Below, piece by piece: positions 36,784 through 45,267 of a stretch of DNA of 64,000 nt. A program made the translations under genes and the position numbers. This stretch comes from Nocardiopsis sp. FR4 (lineage in GTDB: Bacteria > Actinomycetota > Actinomycetes > Streptosporangiales > Streptosporangiaceae), in assembly GCF_009830945.1 (NCBI RefSeq), contig NZ_ML776454.1, positions 435,240 to 499,239 of the forward strand, in the 5' to 3' direction. Under the pieces are notes generated by a model. That model was not told the origin of the DNA and did no database searches. It was given only the letters and a program-made list of their open reading frames with translations. Position 1 is the first letter of the stretch. Every line of letters starts with the position of its first letter.

Positions 36784-38594
36784 TCGCGGTCCTCCATGGT
36801 GGAGCGTCGGCGCAGCAGCAGGAAGCCTCCGGCCGCGGCGAGGACGAGCAGGACGGCCCCGGTGCCGATCCACATCCCGGTGGAGGGGCCGGTGGCGGCG
36901 GCCTCGGCGGAGGCCGGTTCGGCCGACCACCAGGCCCAGTAGCCGTCCTGGCCCCAGATGTTGCCGCCCTCGGCGGGTTCGTACTGGATGGAGGCGATCT
37001 GGTCGGTGCGGTAGGCCTCCACGATGTTGGGGTAGGCCAGCACGTTCACGACGGCCTCCCGGTGGAGGACCTCCTGGAGCCGGTGGATGATCTCGGCGCG
37101 GGCGTCGCGGTCGTACTCGGCGAGCTGTGCCTCGTAGAGCTCGTCGTACTCCTCGTCGCAGAAGTAGGCGTCGCCCTGCATGGTCCCGGGCTCGACGGGC
37201 AGCGCCCCGCAGGTGTGGATGCTGAGGACGTAGTCGGGGTCGGGGTTGACCGTCCACCCCGTGAAGATGAGGTCGTACTCGCCCGCGTGGAGGGCGTCGC
37301 TGAGCACGCCGGGGTCGACGGTCAGGTTCTCCACCTCGATGCCGATGTCGGCGAGGCGCTCGACGAGGATCAGCCCGGTGTTGACGTTGTCGGGGCGGTC
37401 CTGGTGGACGTGCATGCGCAGCCGGAGGCGGTCGCCGTCGGGCGAGACCCGTACGCCGTCCTCGCCCCGCTCGTACCCGGCCTCGTCGAGCATGGCGTTG
37501 GCGGCCTCGGGGTCGAAGGCCAGGGGGTCCTCCTCCGGCTCCCAGTGGAAGTCGGTGTAGCGCGGCGGGATGTAGCCGCCCGCGGCCACGGCCTGGCCCC
37601 CGTGCCCCTTGTCGACGACCTCCTGGTTGTCGATGGCCATGACGATGGCCTGTCTCAGGGTGCGGTCGGCCAGGGCGGGGTGGCCGTCGCCGAACTCCTC
37701 ACCGTCCTGGGTGACCGCCCCGGGGTTGATGGTGAAGGCCTGGAACCGCTTTCCGTCCGCGATGTTGACGTGGATGTCCTCGGCTGACTCCAGCGCGGTG
37801 GCCTGGGCCTGGGTCAGCTCGTAGACGAAGGAGACCTCTCCGCCGCGCAGGGCCTCGACCGCGGCGTCCTTCTCGGAGTAGTAGCGCAGGACGACCTCGT
37901 CGAAGCGGGGGCCGCCGCGCCAGTGGCCGGGGTTGGCCTCCAGGGTGATGGACCTGCCCCGGTCGTGGCCGGTGAGGACGAAGGGGCCGCTGCCGACCGT
38001 GGGGAAGTCCTCGTTGTCGTACTCGGAGAAGGCCTCGCCCTCCTCCTCCAGGATCGGCTCCCACACGTGCCGGGGCACGATGGGCACGTTGAGCGCGGTC
38101 ATGGTGGCCTGGGGCTCCTCCAGCTCGACGAGCACGGTGTGGTCGTCCCCGGCGGTGACCGACTCGAAGGCGGAGACGTAGTTGCCGTTGGCGACGGCCG
38201 CGGACTCGTTCTCCATCATCGTGGTGAGGGTCCAGGCCACGTCGTCGGCGGTGAGGGGCTCGCCGTCGCTGAAGACGGCGTCGTCGCGCAGACGGAAGGT
38301 CCACGTGAGGCCGTCGTCGCTGGCCTCCCAGGACTCGGCCAGCGCGGGCGCGGGCTCTCCGGTCTCGGGGCTGACGGTGATGAGCGAGTCGTAGACGTGG
38401 CGAAGGATGTTGGTGGTGACCGCGAGCTGGGCGGTGAAGGGGTTGAACGAGTCCACCTGCTGGGCGATGGCGATCGTGAGGATGTCGCGGGGCTCCGAAC
38501 CGTCCGCGGCGGCCGTGCCGCAGACCACGAGCAGGGCCGCGCCCGCGGCGGCGGCGCGGCGGAGGGTCCCGGCGGGAGGCTGGTGGGAGGTCAT
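36780..38594 (-). CDS. Family 5 extracellular solute-binding protein with C-terminal membrane anchor
   Basis: A 604-residue periplasmic-type binding protein for peptides, nickel or related ligands. The signal sequence ends near ALLVVCGTAAADG. Its cysteine is in a poor lipobox (Val at -1), so Ala-x-Ala cleavage is equally possible. The SBP_bac_5 core includes SFNPFTAQLAVTTNILRHVY, FRLRDDAVFSDGEPLTADDV and FTGWTVNPDPDYVLSIHT. The C-terminus has a membrane span, GMWIGTGAVLLVLAAAGGFL, then LRRRSTMEDRE, a cell-wall-side anchor seen in some actinobacterial SBPs. It heads the operon whose other four genes overlap one another by four bases each. A promoter with an inverted repeat lies upstream. Confidence 0.9.
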   Translation of the reverse strand: MTSHQPPAGTLRRAAAAGAALLVVCGTAAADGSEPRDILTIAIAQQVDSFNPFTAQLAVTTNILRHVYDSLITVSPETGEPAPALAESWEASDDGLTWTFRLRDDAVFSDGEPLTADDVAWTLTTMMENESAAVANGNYVSAFESVTAGDDHTVLVELEEPQATMTALNVPIVPRHVWEPILEEEGEAFSEYDNEDFPTVGSGPFVLTGHDRGRSITLEANPGHWRGGPRFDEVVLRYYSEKDAAVEALRGGEVSFVYELTQAQATALESAEDIHVNIADGKRFQAFTINPGAVTQDGEEFGDGHPALADRTLRQAIVMAIDNQEVVDKGHGGQAVAAGGYIPPRYTDFHWEPEEDPLAFDPEAANAMLDEAGYERGEDGVRVSPDGDRLRLRMHVHQDRPDNVNTGLILVERLADIGIEVENLTVDPGVLSDALHAGEYDLIFTGWTVNPDPDYVLSIHTCGALPVEPGTMQGDAYFCDEEYDELYEAQLAEYDRDARAEIIHRLQEVLHREAVVNVLAYPNIVEAYRTDQIASIQYEPAEGGNIWGQDGYWAWWSAEPASAEAAATGPSTGMWIGTGAVLLVLAAAGGFLLLRRRSTMEDRE

Positions 38595-38646
38595 GTGCGG
38601 CCCCTGTCAGAGATCGTGGGGTTCGGTGGCGCGCCACCCGGGGGTT

Positions 38647-38682
38647 GTTGGTTGTTTACCAACCGGCGGCGAGTAACGTCAA
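38647..38682 (-). promoter_or_regulatory. candidate promoter with overlapping inverted repeat for the ABC importer operon
   Basis: On the minus strand TTGACG (38682-38677) and TAAACA (38658-38653) are separated by 18 bases, as -35 and -10. The inverted repeat GTTGGT-N5-ACCAAC (38647-38663) covers the -10, a typical repressor position. It is about 60 bases upstream of the binding-protein start. Confidence 0.45.
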
Positions 38683-38803
38683 CGACCTACGGGGAGCGCC
38701 GTGACATCGGCTTTCACCCGTACCTCACGGAGGGTGCCGGAGTGGCGCAGGAGCACTGGGTGAGCACCGCAGCCCCGCGTTGGCAGTGAATGCCGTACTC
38801 CGC

Positions 38804-38809
38804 TACGGT
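38804..38809 (+). promoter_or_regulatory. -10 hexamer of a leaderless promoter
   Basis: TACGGT (TANNNT) ends seven bases before the ATG at 38817, with no ribosome binding site in between. Confidence 0.55.
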
Positions 38810-38816
38810 TCCGGCC

Positions 38817-39530
38817 ATGATGGGGCACTCGCACGCCTTGAGTGGCGTGGTCGGCTGGATGGCGGTCGTTCCGCTGGTCCAGGGCAGGGAATTCCTTGGA
38901 CTCAGCTTCCACCTGGGGCCCGGTGAGATCATCGCCGGTTCCCTGGTCTGCGCCGGCGCGGCCCTGCTGCCCGATCTGGACCACAAGAGCGCCACGGTGA
39001 CCAAGACCTACGGCAGGGTCACCGAGACGCTGAGCGACATGCTCGGCTTCCTCTTCGGCGGCCACCGGATGGGAACGCACTCGTTCTTCTTCGCGGTGCT
39101 CATGGGCGTGCTGGTACAGCTGCTGGCCCTGTGGTCGGAGATGGCCGTCCAGGTGTTCGTGTTCCTGCTGATCGGTATCGCCCTGCAGGGGCTGGGCTTC
39201 GGCCTGGACAAGAACCGCGTCGCCTCCGGCGTCATCAACGCCATGGGGACGGCGGGCATCACGCTGGCGCTGTTCGCCTCGGGGGTGAACTACAGCTGGC
39301 TGGGCCTGGCGGTGGCCTTCGGCGTGGTGCTGCACTTCTTCGGCGACATGATCACCAAGATGGGCGTGCCGATCTTCTGGCCCTTCTACAAGAGGCGCTT
39401 CGGCCAGGGCAAGGGCTTCGCCACCGACGGCCCCGTGGAGAAGAAGTTCGTCACCCCCCTGCTGACCGTGAGCGTGATCGTGGGGACGATCTACCTCTTC
39501 GACTGGCCCACCCTGCTGCCGGACTACTGA
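38817..39530 (+). CDS. Membrane-bound metal-dependent hydrolase, YdjM/DUF457 type
   Basis: A 237-residue polytopic membrane protein. It begins MMGHSHALSGVVGWM, the His-rich entry of the DUF457/YdjM family. It contains LLPDLDHKSATVTK and GGHRMGTHSFFF, which carry the conserved Asp and His residues for metal binding. Four or five helices follow, then ALQGLGFGLDKNR and HFFGDMITKMGVPIFWPF. The biochemical role is unproven; E. coli YdjM is SOS-regulated. The start choice follows the -10 spacing; a second ATG is at 38820. Confidence 0.82.
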   Translation: MMGHSHALSGVVGWMAVVPLVQGREFLGLSFHLGPGEIIAGSLVCAGAALLPDLDHKSATVTKTYGRVTETLSDMLGFLFGGHRMGTHSFFFAVLMGVLVQLLALWSEMAVQVFVFLLIGIALQGLGFGLDKNRVASGVINAMGTAGITLALFASGVNYSWLGLAVAFGVVLHFFGDMITKMGVPIFWPFYKRRFGQGKGFATDGPVEKKFVTPLLTVSVIVGTIYLFDWPTLLPDY

Positions 39531-39717
39531 GGCGGGCCGCGGGGCCCGCAGACCGTCCCTCCGGCCCTTCGGGGCCCGCCGCCCGGGTGAGGAGGGCCGC
39601 CGGGGGGCTCCTCCCCGGCGGTGGAGGGACCGGGACGACCGGGGCGGAACGGCCCGGACGGGGGGAGGCACGGCGCCGGTACGCCGCGCCTCCGCCCGCG
39701 ACCGCGTGTCCCTGCCC

Positions 39718-39723
39718 TAGGGT
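39718..39723 (+). promoter_or_regulatory. -10 hexamer of a leaderless promoter
   Basis: TAGGGT ends six bases before the GTG at 39730. Only a weak GGTGG lies between, so leaderless initiation is likely. Confidence 0.55.
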
Positions 39724-39729
39724 GGCGGC

Positions 39730-40389
39730 GTGACTCGAACCACGGAAAGCATCACGCCGCAGCTGCAGTCCTACATCTCCGACCACAGCGAGCCCGTCGA
39801 CGACGTGCTGGCCGACCTGGCCGAGGAGACCGCGCGCCTCTTCCCCGAGTACACGGGGATGCAGATCGGACCGGAGCAGGGCACCCTCATGACGCTGCTC
39901 ACCCGGATCAGCGGGGCCCGCGACGCCGTGGAGATCGGCACCTTCACCGGCTACTCCTCCCTCTGCCTGGCGCGCGGCCTGCCCGAGGGCGGCCGCCTGC
40001 TGGCCCTGGACATCAGCGAGGAGTGGACGGCCGTCGCCCGGCGCCACTGGGAGCGCGCCGGGGTGGCCGACCGGATCACCCTGCGGCTCGGCCCGGCGCT
40101 GGAGTCCCTGCGCGCTCTGGCCCCCGAGCCCCAGTTCGACCTGGCCTTCGTGGACGCCGACAAGGAGGGCTACGTCGGCTACTGGGAGGAACTGGTCCCG
40201 CGCCTGCGGCCGGGCGGGCTGGTCCTGGCCGACAACACCCTCTCGCACGGCCGGGTGGTCGACGCCGACAACGCCTCCCCGCGGGTGCGGGGCATCCGCG
40301 AGTTCAACGACCGCCTCGTCGCCGACGACCGCGTCACCCAGGTCCTGCTGCCCATCGGCGACGGCCTCACCCTGGCGCGCAAGCACTGA
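39730..40389 (+). CDS. Class I SAM-dependent O-methyltransferase
   Basis: A 219-residue methyltransferase of the caffeoyl-CoA O-methyltransferase-like family 3. The SAM-binding segment is AVEIGTFTGYSSLCLARGL, then LLALDISEEW, FDLAFVDADKEGYVGYWEEL (metal-ligand Asp) and GGLVLADNTLSHGRVVD with the conserved DN pair. Small-molecule catechol-type substrates are usual for the family, but nothing nearby identifies one. The next gene, sbcD, is 74 bases downstream with its own probable promoter. Confidence 0.9.
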   Translation: MTRTTESITPQLQSYISDHSEPVDDVLADLAEETARLFPEYTGMQIGPEQGTLMTLLTRISGARDAVEIGTFTGYSSLCLARGLPEGGRLLALDISEEWTAVARRHWERAGVADRITLRLGPALESLRALAPEPQFDLAFVDADKEGYVGYWEELVPRLRPGGLVLADNTLSHGRVVDADNASPRVRGIREFNDRLVADDRVTQVLLPIGDGLTLARKH

Positions 40390-40449
40390 CCCGGACTTCC
40401 CCGGGGGCCGACCGCGTGCGAACACCACCGCCCGCGCGCGGTTCTTCGG

Positions 40450-40455
40450 TAGTGT
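40450..40455 (+). promoter_or_regulatory. -10 hexamer of a leaderless promoter
   Basis: TAGTGT ends eight bases before the sbcD ATG at 40464, with no ribosome binding site visible. Confidence 0.5.
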
Positions 40456-40463
40456 CCAGTGCC

Positions 40464-41609
40464 ATGCGCCTGCTGCACACCTCGGACTGGCACCTGGGCC
40501 GCTCCTTCCACCGGGAGAACCTCCTCGACGCCCAGGCCACCTTCCTCGACCACCTCGTCGACACCATCCGCGAACGCCGGATCGACGTCGTGGTCGTGGC
40601 CGGTGACCTCTACGACCGCGCCCTGCCCCCGGTGGACGCGGTCCGGCTCTTCGACCGGGCGCTCGGCCGCATCCGGGCCACCGGGGCCCGCGCCGTCCTC
40701 ATCAGCGGCAACCACGACTCCATGGCGCGGATGTCCTTCGCCACCGGCCTCATCGACGCCTCCGGCGTCCACCTGCGCAGTTCCCTGGACGGCATCGGCA
40801 CCCCCGTCGTGATCGAGGACGAGCACGGTCCGGTCGCCTTCTACTGCATCCCCTACCTGGAACCGGAGATCGCCCGCCACCACTGGGACCTGCCCGAACG
40901 CGGCCACGCGGCGGCCGTGGGGCACGCCATGGACCTGGTGCGCGCCGACCTGGCCGAGCGCCCCGGCACCCGCTCGGTGGTGCTCTCGCACGCCTTCGTC
41001 GCCGGCGGCGAACCCTCCGACAGCGAACGCGACATCTCCGTGGGCGGCGCCTCCCACGTGCCCGTCTCCGTCTTCGACGGGGTCGACTACGCCGCCCTGG
41101 GCCACCTGCACGGACGCCAGACCATCACCCCCGCCGTGCGCTACCCGGGCAGCCCGCTGGCGTACTCCTTCTCCGAGGAGCGCCACGTCAAGGGCTACTG
41201 GGTGGTGGACCTGGACGCGGAGGGCCTGGCGGGCGCCGAGTTCGCCGAGGCGCCCGTCCCCCGGCCGCTCGCCCGCGTGCGGGGCCGGATCGAGGACCTG
41301 CTCACCCGCCCCGAGTGGGAGGCCTACACCGGCCACTGGCTCCAGGTCACGCTGACCGACCCGCGCCGCCCCGCCCACCCCATGGACCGGTTGCGCGAGC
41401 GCTTCCCGCACACGCTGGTCCTGGAGTTCGCCCCCGAGGGCGCGGACCCCGACGCCCGCCCGGTCGCCGCCCCCGTCACCGACCGCAGCGAGCGCCAGGT
41501 GATCGCCGACTTCGTCGAATGGGTCCGCGGCACCCCCGCCACCCCCGAGGAGGAGGCCCTCGTGAACGCCGCCGTCGAACAGGTCCGGCTGCAGGAGGGG
41601 GCGCTCTGA
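40464..41609 (+). CDS. sbcD: Exonuclease subunit SbcD
   Basis: A 381-residue Mre11-type nuclease subunit. The calcineurin-like phosphoesterase motifs are HTSDWHLGRSF (I), VVVAGDLYDRALPP (II), LISGNHDSMARM (III), LSHAFVAGG (IV) and ALGHLHGRQ (V). These bind two Mn ions. The C-terminal capping domain contacts SbcC. With SbcC it cleaves hairpins and processes double-strand ends. Its stop shares a base with the sbcC start (TGATG). Confidence 0.95.
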   Translation: MRLLHTSDWHLGRSFHRENLLDAQATFLDHLVDTIRERRIDVVVVAGDLYDRALPPVDAVRLFDRALGRIRATGARAVLISGNHDSMARMSFATGLIDASGVHLRSSLDGIGTPVVIEDEHGPVAFYCIPYLEPEIARHHWDLPERGHAAAVGHAMDLVRADLAERPGTRSVVLSHAFVAGGEPSDSERDISVGGASHVPVSVFDGVDYAALGHLHGRQTITPAVRYPGSPLAYSFSEERHVKGYWVVDLDAEGLAGAEFAEAPVPRPLARVRGRIEDLLTRPEWEAYTGHWLQVTLTDPRRPAHPMDRLRERFPHTLVLEFAPEGADPDARPVAAPVTDRSERQVIADFVEWVRGTPATPEEEALVNAAVEQVRLQEGAL

Positions 41610-44590
41610 TGCGGCTGCACACCCTCACCATCGAGGCCTTCGGCCCCTTCGCGGGCACCGAGAAGGTGGACTTCGACCGGCTCAGCGCGGGCGGCCTCTT
41701 CCTCATCCACGGTCCCACCGGCGCGGGCAAGACCTCCGTGCTGGACGCGGTCTGCTTCGCCCTGTACGGCAGCGTGCCGGGCGCGCGCGGCAAGGACCGC
41801 TCCCCCAAGAGCGACCACGCTCCCCCGGACCGGCTCCCCCGCATCACCCTGGAGTTCACGGTGCGGGGCCGCAGGGTCCGTATCGAGCGCAGTCCGCGCT
41901 GGGAGCGGCCCAAGAAGCGCGGGACCGGGACCAGGACCGAGAACGCCAAGGTCGTCGTCCAGGAGCGGCTCAACGGGCGCTGGGAGGGCGTGACCAACCG
42001 CCCCGACGAGGCCGGGCAGTTCGTCGGCGACCTGCTGGGGCTCACCCTCGAACAGTTCTGCCAGACCGCCCTGCTGCCCCAGGGCGACTTCGCCCGCTTC
42101 CTGCGCGCCAAGTCGGACGAGCGGCGCGACTCCCTGGAGCGGATCTTCAACACCCGGATGTTCCGCGACGTGGAGGAGTGGTTCAAGGGGCACGCCAACA
42201 GACTGCGCCGGGAGGTGGAGACGGCCGACGAACGGGTGCGCGCGGTCGCCGGGCGCATCGCCGAGGTGGGCCGTTCCGAGGCTCCCGGCCTGCCCGAGGA
42301 GCTGTCCGCCTGGGCCGCCGACCTGGCCTGCGTCACCGCCGCGACCGCGCGCGACGCCGAGGCGGTGGCGGCCGGGTTCACCGGCGCCCGCGAGGCCGCG
42401 CGCGCCGCCCTGGCCGAGGGGCGTGAGCTGCGCGCCCGCCAGGAACGGTTGGCGGCCGCCCGTCAGGAGCTCGCCCGGCTCACCGAGCACACCCGGTGGC
42501 GCGCGGACCTGGAGTCCCGGTTGGAGGCCGCCGAGCGCGCCGAGTCGGTGCTGCCCTTCCTGGGCGCCCGCGACCGGCGCCGCGTCGAACTGGACAAGGC
42601 CGAGCTGGCCGTCACCGAGCGCTGGGCCCTGGTCAGCGGGCTGGTGGCGGCCGCCGGCGGGACGGGGCCGACCCGGGAGCTACTGGGTGCGGCCGAGCGG
42701 GAGCGCCGGGACGAGCTGGCCCGGTTGGAGGGGCTGCGCGCGGAGGCCGAGCGCCGCCGGGAACTGGGCCGCTCCGTCACCGCGGTGAACCAGCGTCTGG
42801 TGGACATCGGCAGGCGGCTGGAGCACCAGCGCGAACTGATCGCCTCCCTTCCGCCCCGGGTGGAGCGGTTGGCCGAGGAGCTGCGCCGGTGGCGCGACCA
42901 GGCCGTCCAGACGGAGGCGGCCGAGACCGCCCTGGCCGCCGCCGAGCGGCGCCGGGACGCGGCGGCCGAACACGAACGGCTGGGCCGGGAGCTGGCGGCG
43001 GCGCTGGAGCGGCAGAGCGCGGCGGTGGACTCGGCCCAGGCCGCCCGGGACCGCGCCCTGGACCTGCGTGAGCGCCGGATCGCCCACATGGCGGCCGAAC
43101 TGGCCGCCGGACTGGTCGACGGCGAACCGTGCACGGTGTGCGGTTCCGTGGAGCATCCCTCCCCCGCCCTGGCGAGCGCGGAGGGGCTGGTGTCGGCGGA
43201 GGAGGAGCGGCGGGCCCAGGCCGCGGCCGACACCGCCGCCGCGCGCCGCACCGAGGCGGAGAACGAGGTCGTGGCGCTGCGGGAGAGGCGCGCGGCCGCC
43301 GCCGAGCGGGCCGAGGGCCGCACCCCGGAGGCCGCCCGCGCGGAGGTCGCGGCCCACGCGGAGGCGCTGGCGGAGGTCCGGGCCGCCGCGGGCGAGGCGC
43401 AGCGGGTGCAGGAGGAGCTGGAGCGGGCCGAGGAGGACCTGGAGCGCGCCCGGGGCCTGGAGGGCGACCTGGTCCGCCAGGAGAGCGAGGCCACGGTGCG
43501 GCGGGACGCCGACCTGCGCGAGCACGACCGGCTGACCGCGCTGCTGGACCGGGCGCGCGGGGAGGACGCCGGGCTGCGGGAGCGGATCGCCAGGTTGGGC
43601 GGTGAGGCCGAGGAGCTGCGCGCCGCCGCAGAGGCCGTGGTCGACCGCGACCGGGCGGCCGAGGAACTGCGCACCGCCGCCGCCGAGGCGGAGCGGGCGT
43701 GCTCCGAGGCCCGGTTCGCCGACGAGGCACAGGTGTGGGAGGCCGCGCTGGAGGAGCGGGAGCGGCGTTCGCTGCGCGAGCGGGCCCGCTCCTTCGACGA
43801 CCGGCTGGCCGCCGCCCGGGCGGCCCTGGCCGACCCGGACCTGGTCTCGGCGGAGGAGCGACCCGTGCCCGACCTGGATGCGCTGACCGCCGCGGCCGAG
43901 GCCGCGTCGGTGGCCGCCGACCGGGCGGTGAGCTGGCGGGACATGCTGGCGGGGCGCGCGCGGCGGCTCACCGACCTGCGCGTCGAACTCGGCCGGTGCC
44001 TGGCGGGCTCGGAACCGGTGCTGCGCCGTTACGCCGTGGCCGAGGGGCTGCGCGGTCTGACCGCGGGCACCTCCCCCGACAACGCCGACAACATGCGCCT
44101 GTCCGCGTACGTGCTGGCCGCACGGCTGGAGCAGGTGGTGGCCGCCGCCAACGACCGCCTGGTGACGATGTCGGACGGCCGCTACGAGCTGCGGTACACC
44201 GTGGACAAGGCCGCCGGTGACGGGCGGGCGCGTTCGGCCGGGGGGCTGGGCATGCGGGTGGTCGACGCCTGGACGGGTGTGGAGCGCGACCCGGCGACGC
44301 TGTCGGGAGGGGAGACCTTCTTCAGCTCGCTGGCGCTGGCGCTGGGCCTGGGCGACGTGGCCAGCGCCGAGGCGGGCGGGGCCGACATGGACACGCTGTT
44401 CGTGGACGAGGGGTTCGGCACCCTGGACGAGGACACCCTGGAGGAGGTCCTGGACGTGCTGGACCGGCTGCGCGACGGCGGCCGTGCCGTGGGCGTGGTG
44501 AGCCACGTGGCCGACCTGCGCCAACGCGTGTCGACGCGGCTGCGGGTGGTCAAGACCGCCGCGGGCTCGCGGGTGGAGCACGTGGGCTGA
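41609..44590 (+). CDS. sbcC: Exonuclease subunit SbcC
   Basis: A 993-residue Rad50-like SMC ATPase. Walker A HGPTGAGKTSVLDAV is near residue 36, and FCQTALLPQGDFARFL is the family Q-loop region. Long Ala/Glu/Arg coiled coils flank the zinc hook CTVCGSVEHPSP near residue 508. The C-terminal lobe has signature LSGGETFFSSLALALGL and Walker B DTLFVDEGFGTLDEDTLEEV. It acts with SbcD as ATP-gated nuclease. The hook cysteines and both ATPase halves are intact. Confidence 0.95.
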   Translation: MRLHTLTIEAFGPFAGTEKVDFDRLSAGGLFLIHGPTGAGKTSVLDAVCFALYGSVPGARGKDRSPKSDHAPPDRLPRITLEFTVRGRRVRIERSPRWERPKKRGTGTRTENAKVVVQERLNGRWEGVTNRPDEAGQFVGDLLGLTLEQFCQTALLPQGDFARFLRAKSDERRDSLERIFNTRMFRDVEEWFKGHANRLRREVETADERVRAVAGRIAEVGRSEAPGLPEELSAWAADLACVTAATARDAEAVAAGFTGAREAARAALAEGRELRARQERLAAARQELARLTEHTRWRADLESRLEAAERAESVLPFLGARDRRRVELDKAELAVTERWALVSGLVAAAGGTGPTRELLGAAERERRDELARLEGLRAEAERRRELGRSVTAVNQRLVDIGRRLEHQRELIASLPPRVERLAEELRRWRDQAVQTEAAETALAAAERRRDAAAEHERLGRELAAALERQSAAVDSAQAARDRALDLRERRIAHMAAELAAGLVDGEPCTVCGSVEHPSPALASAEGLVSAEEERRAQAAADTAAARRTEAENEVVALRERRAAAAERAEGRTPEAARAEVAAHAEALAEVRAAAGEAQRVQEELERAEEDLERARGLEGDLVRQESEATVRRDADLREHDRLTALLDRARGEDAGLRERIARLGGEAEELRAAAEAVVDRDRAAEELRTAAAEAERACSEARFADEAQVWEAALEERERRSLRERARSFDDRLAAARAALADPDLVSAEERPVPDLDALTAAAEAASVAADRAVSWRDMLAGRARRLTDLRVELGRCLAGSEPVLRRYAVAEGLRGLTAGTSPDNADNMRLSAYVLAARLEQVVAAANDRLVTMSDGRYELRYTVDKAAGDGRARSAGGLGMRVVDAWTGVERDPATLSGGETFFSSLALALGLGDVASAEAGGADMDTLFVDEGFGTLDEDTLEEVLDVLDRLRDGGRAVGVVSHVADLRQRVSTRLRVVKTAAGSRVEHVG

Positions 44591-44647
44591 CCGCGCTCCC
44601 CCGGGTCCGGCCACCCCGGATCCGGGCCCCCCGGGGACGGTGCGACA

Positions 44648-45073
44648 ATGAGCGGCGTGAATTCGCTGGTCAACATCGCCGTGTTCGGAATCGTGGGCGC
44701 CATCATGATGGCCGCCCTCGTCGGTCTGCTCCTCGTGGTCTCGGGGAGCGCGCGCGGGGCCACGCCCGTGGTGCGCGGGGCGTTCGGGGTCGTCTCGGTG
44801 CTCCTGCTCGTGGCGCTTCCGACACTGGCAGCGGTCAACTCCCTGTCGGCGGGGGTCGGTTTCTGGACGGCGTTCGCCACGGCCACCTGCGTCGCCGCCG
44901 TGGTGTACGCGATGAACGTGGCGCTGCTGCCGGTGGTGGCCCGCCGCCGGTTCGCTGGTCAGCGGTCCGCCCTGGCCTCCCTGCGTCCGTCCCTGCCCGT
45001 GCTGGCCGTCGGCCTGCTGGTCTGCGTGTCCCTGGGTCTGCTCGGCTCGGGCCTGGCCGCCCTGCTCGTCTGA
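44648..45073 (+). CDS. Small membrane protein of unknown function
   Basis: A 141-residue protein with four hydrophobic segments: VNIAVFGIVGAIMMAALVGLLL, VVSVLLLVALPTLAAV, TAFATATCVAAVVYAMNVALL and VLAVGLLVCVSLGLLGSGL. No recognisable domain. GACGGT ends six bases before the ATG, again compatible with a leaderless start. A long hairpin terminator follows, shared with the convergent copD-ctaG gene. Confidence 0.65.
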   Translation: MSGVNSLVNIAVFGIVGAIMMAALVGLLLVVSGSARGATPVVRGAFGVVSVLLLVALPTLAAVNSLSAGVGFWTAFATATCVAAVVYAMNVALLPVVARRRFAGQRSALASLRPSLPVLAVGLLVCVSLGLLGSGLAALLV

Positions 45074-45120
45074 GGGCCGGACTGGACCCGCCCCGCACCG
45101 CACCGTCCGTTCCCGCGCTC

Positions 45121-45159
45121 GAACGCCCCCGCCCCCGGTCTCCGGGCGCGGGGGCGTTC
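45121..45159. terminator. bidirectional terminator
   Basis: A 12-bp outer stem GAACGCCCCCGC with its complement, with an inner CCCGG/CCGGG stem and a TCT tip. It lies between the convergent small membrane protein gene and the copD-ctaG gene. Confidence 0.8.
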
Positions 45160-45267
45160 GCATGGCCGACCCCGGCTGTTCCCGGTGGCCTCCGCCTCAT
45201 CGCGGTCCGTGTCCGGGCCCGGCGCGCGGGGCCCAGCCCGGGACCCCGGACCACCGGGCCCACCGGG

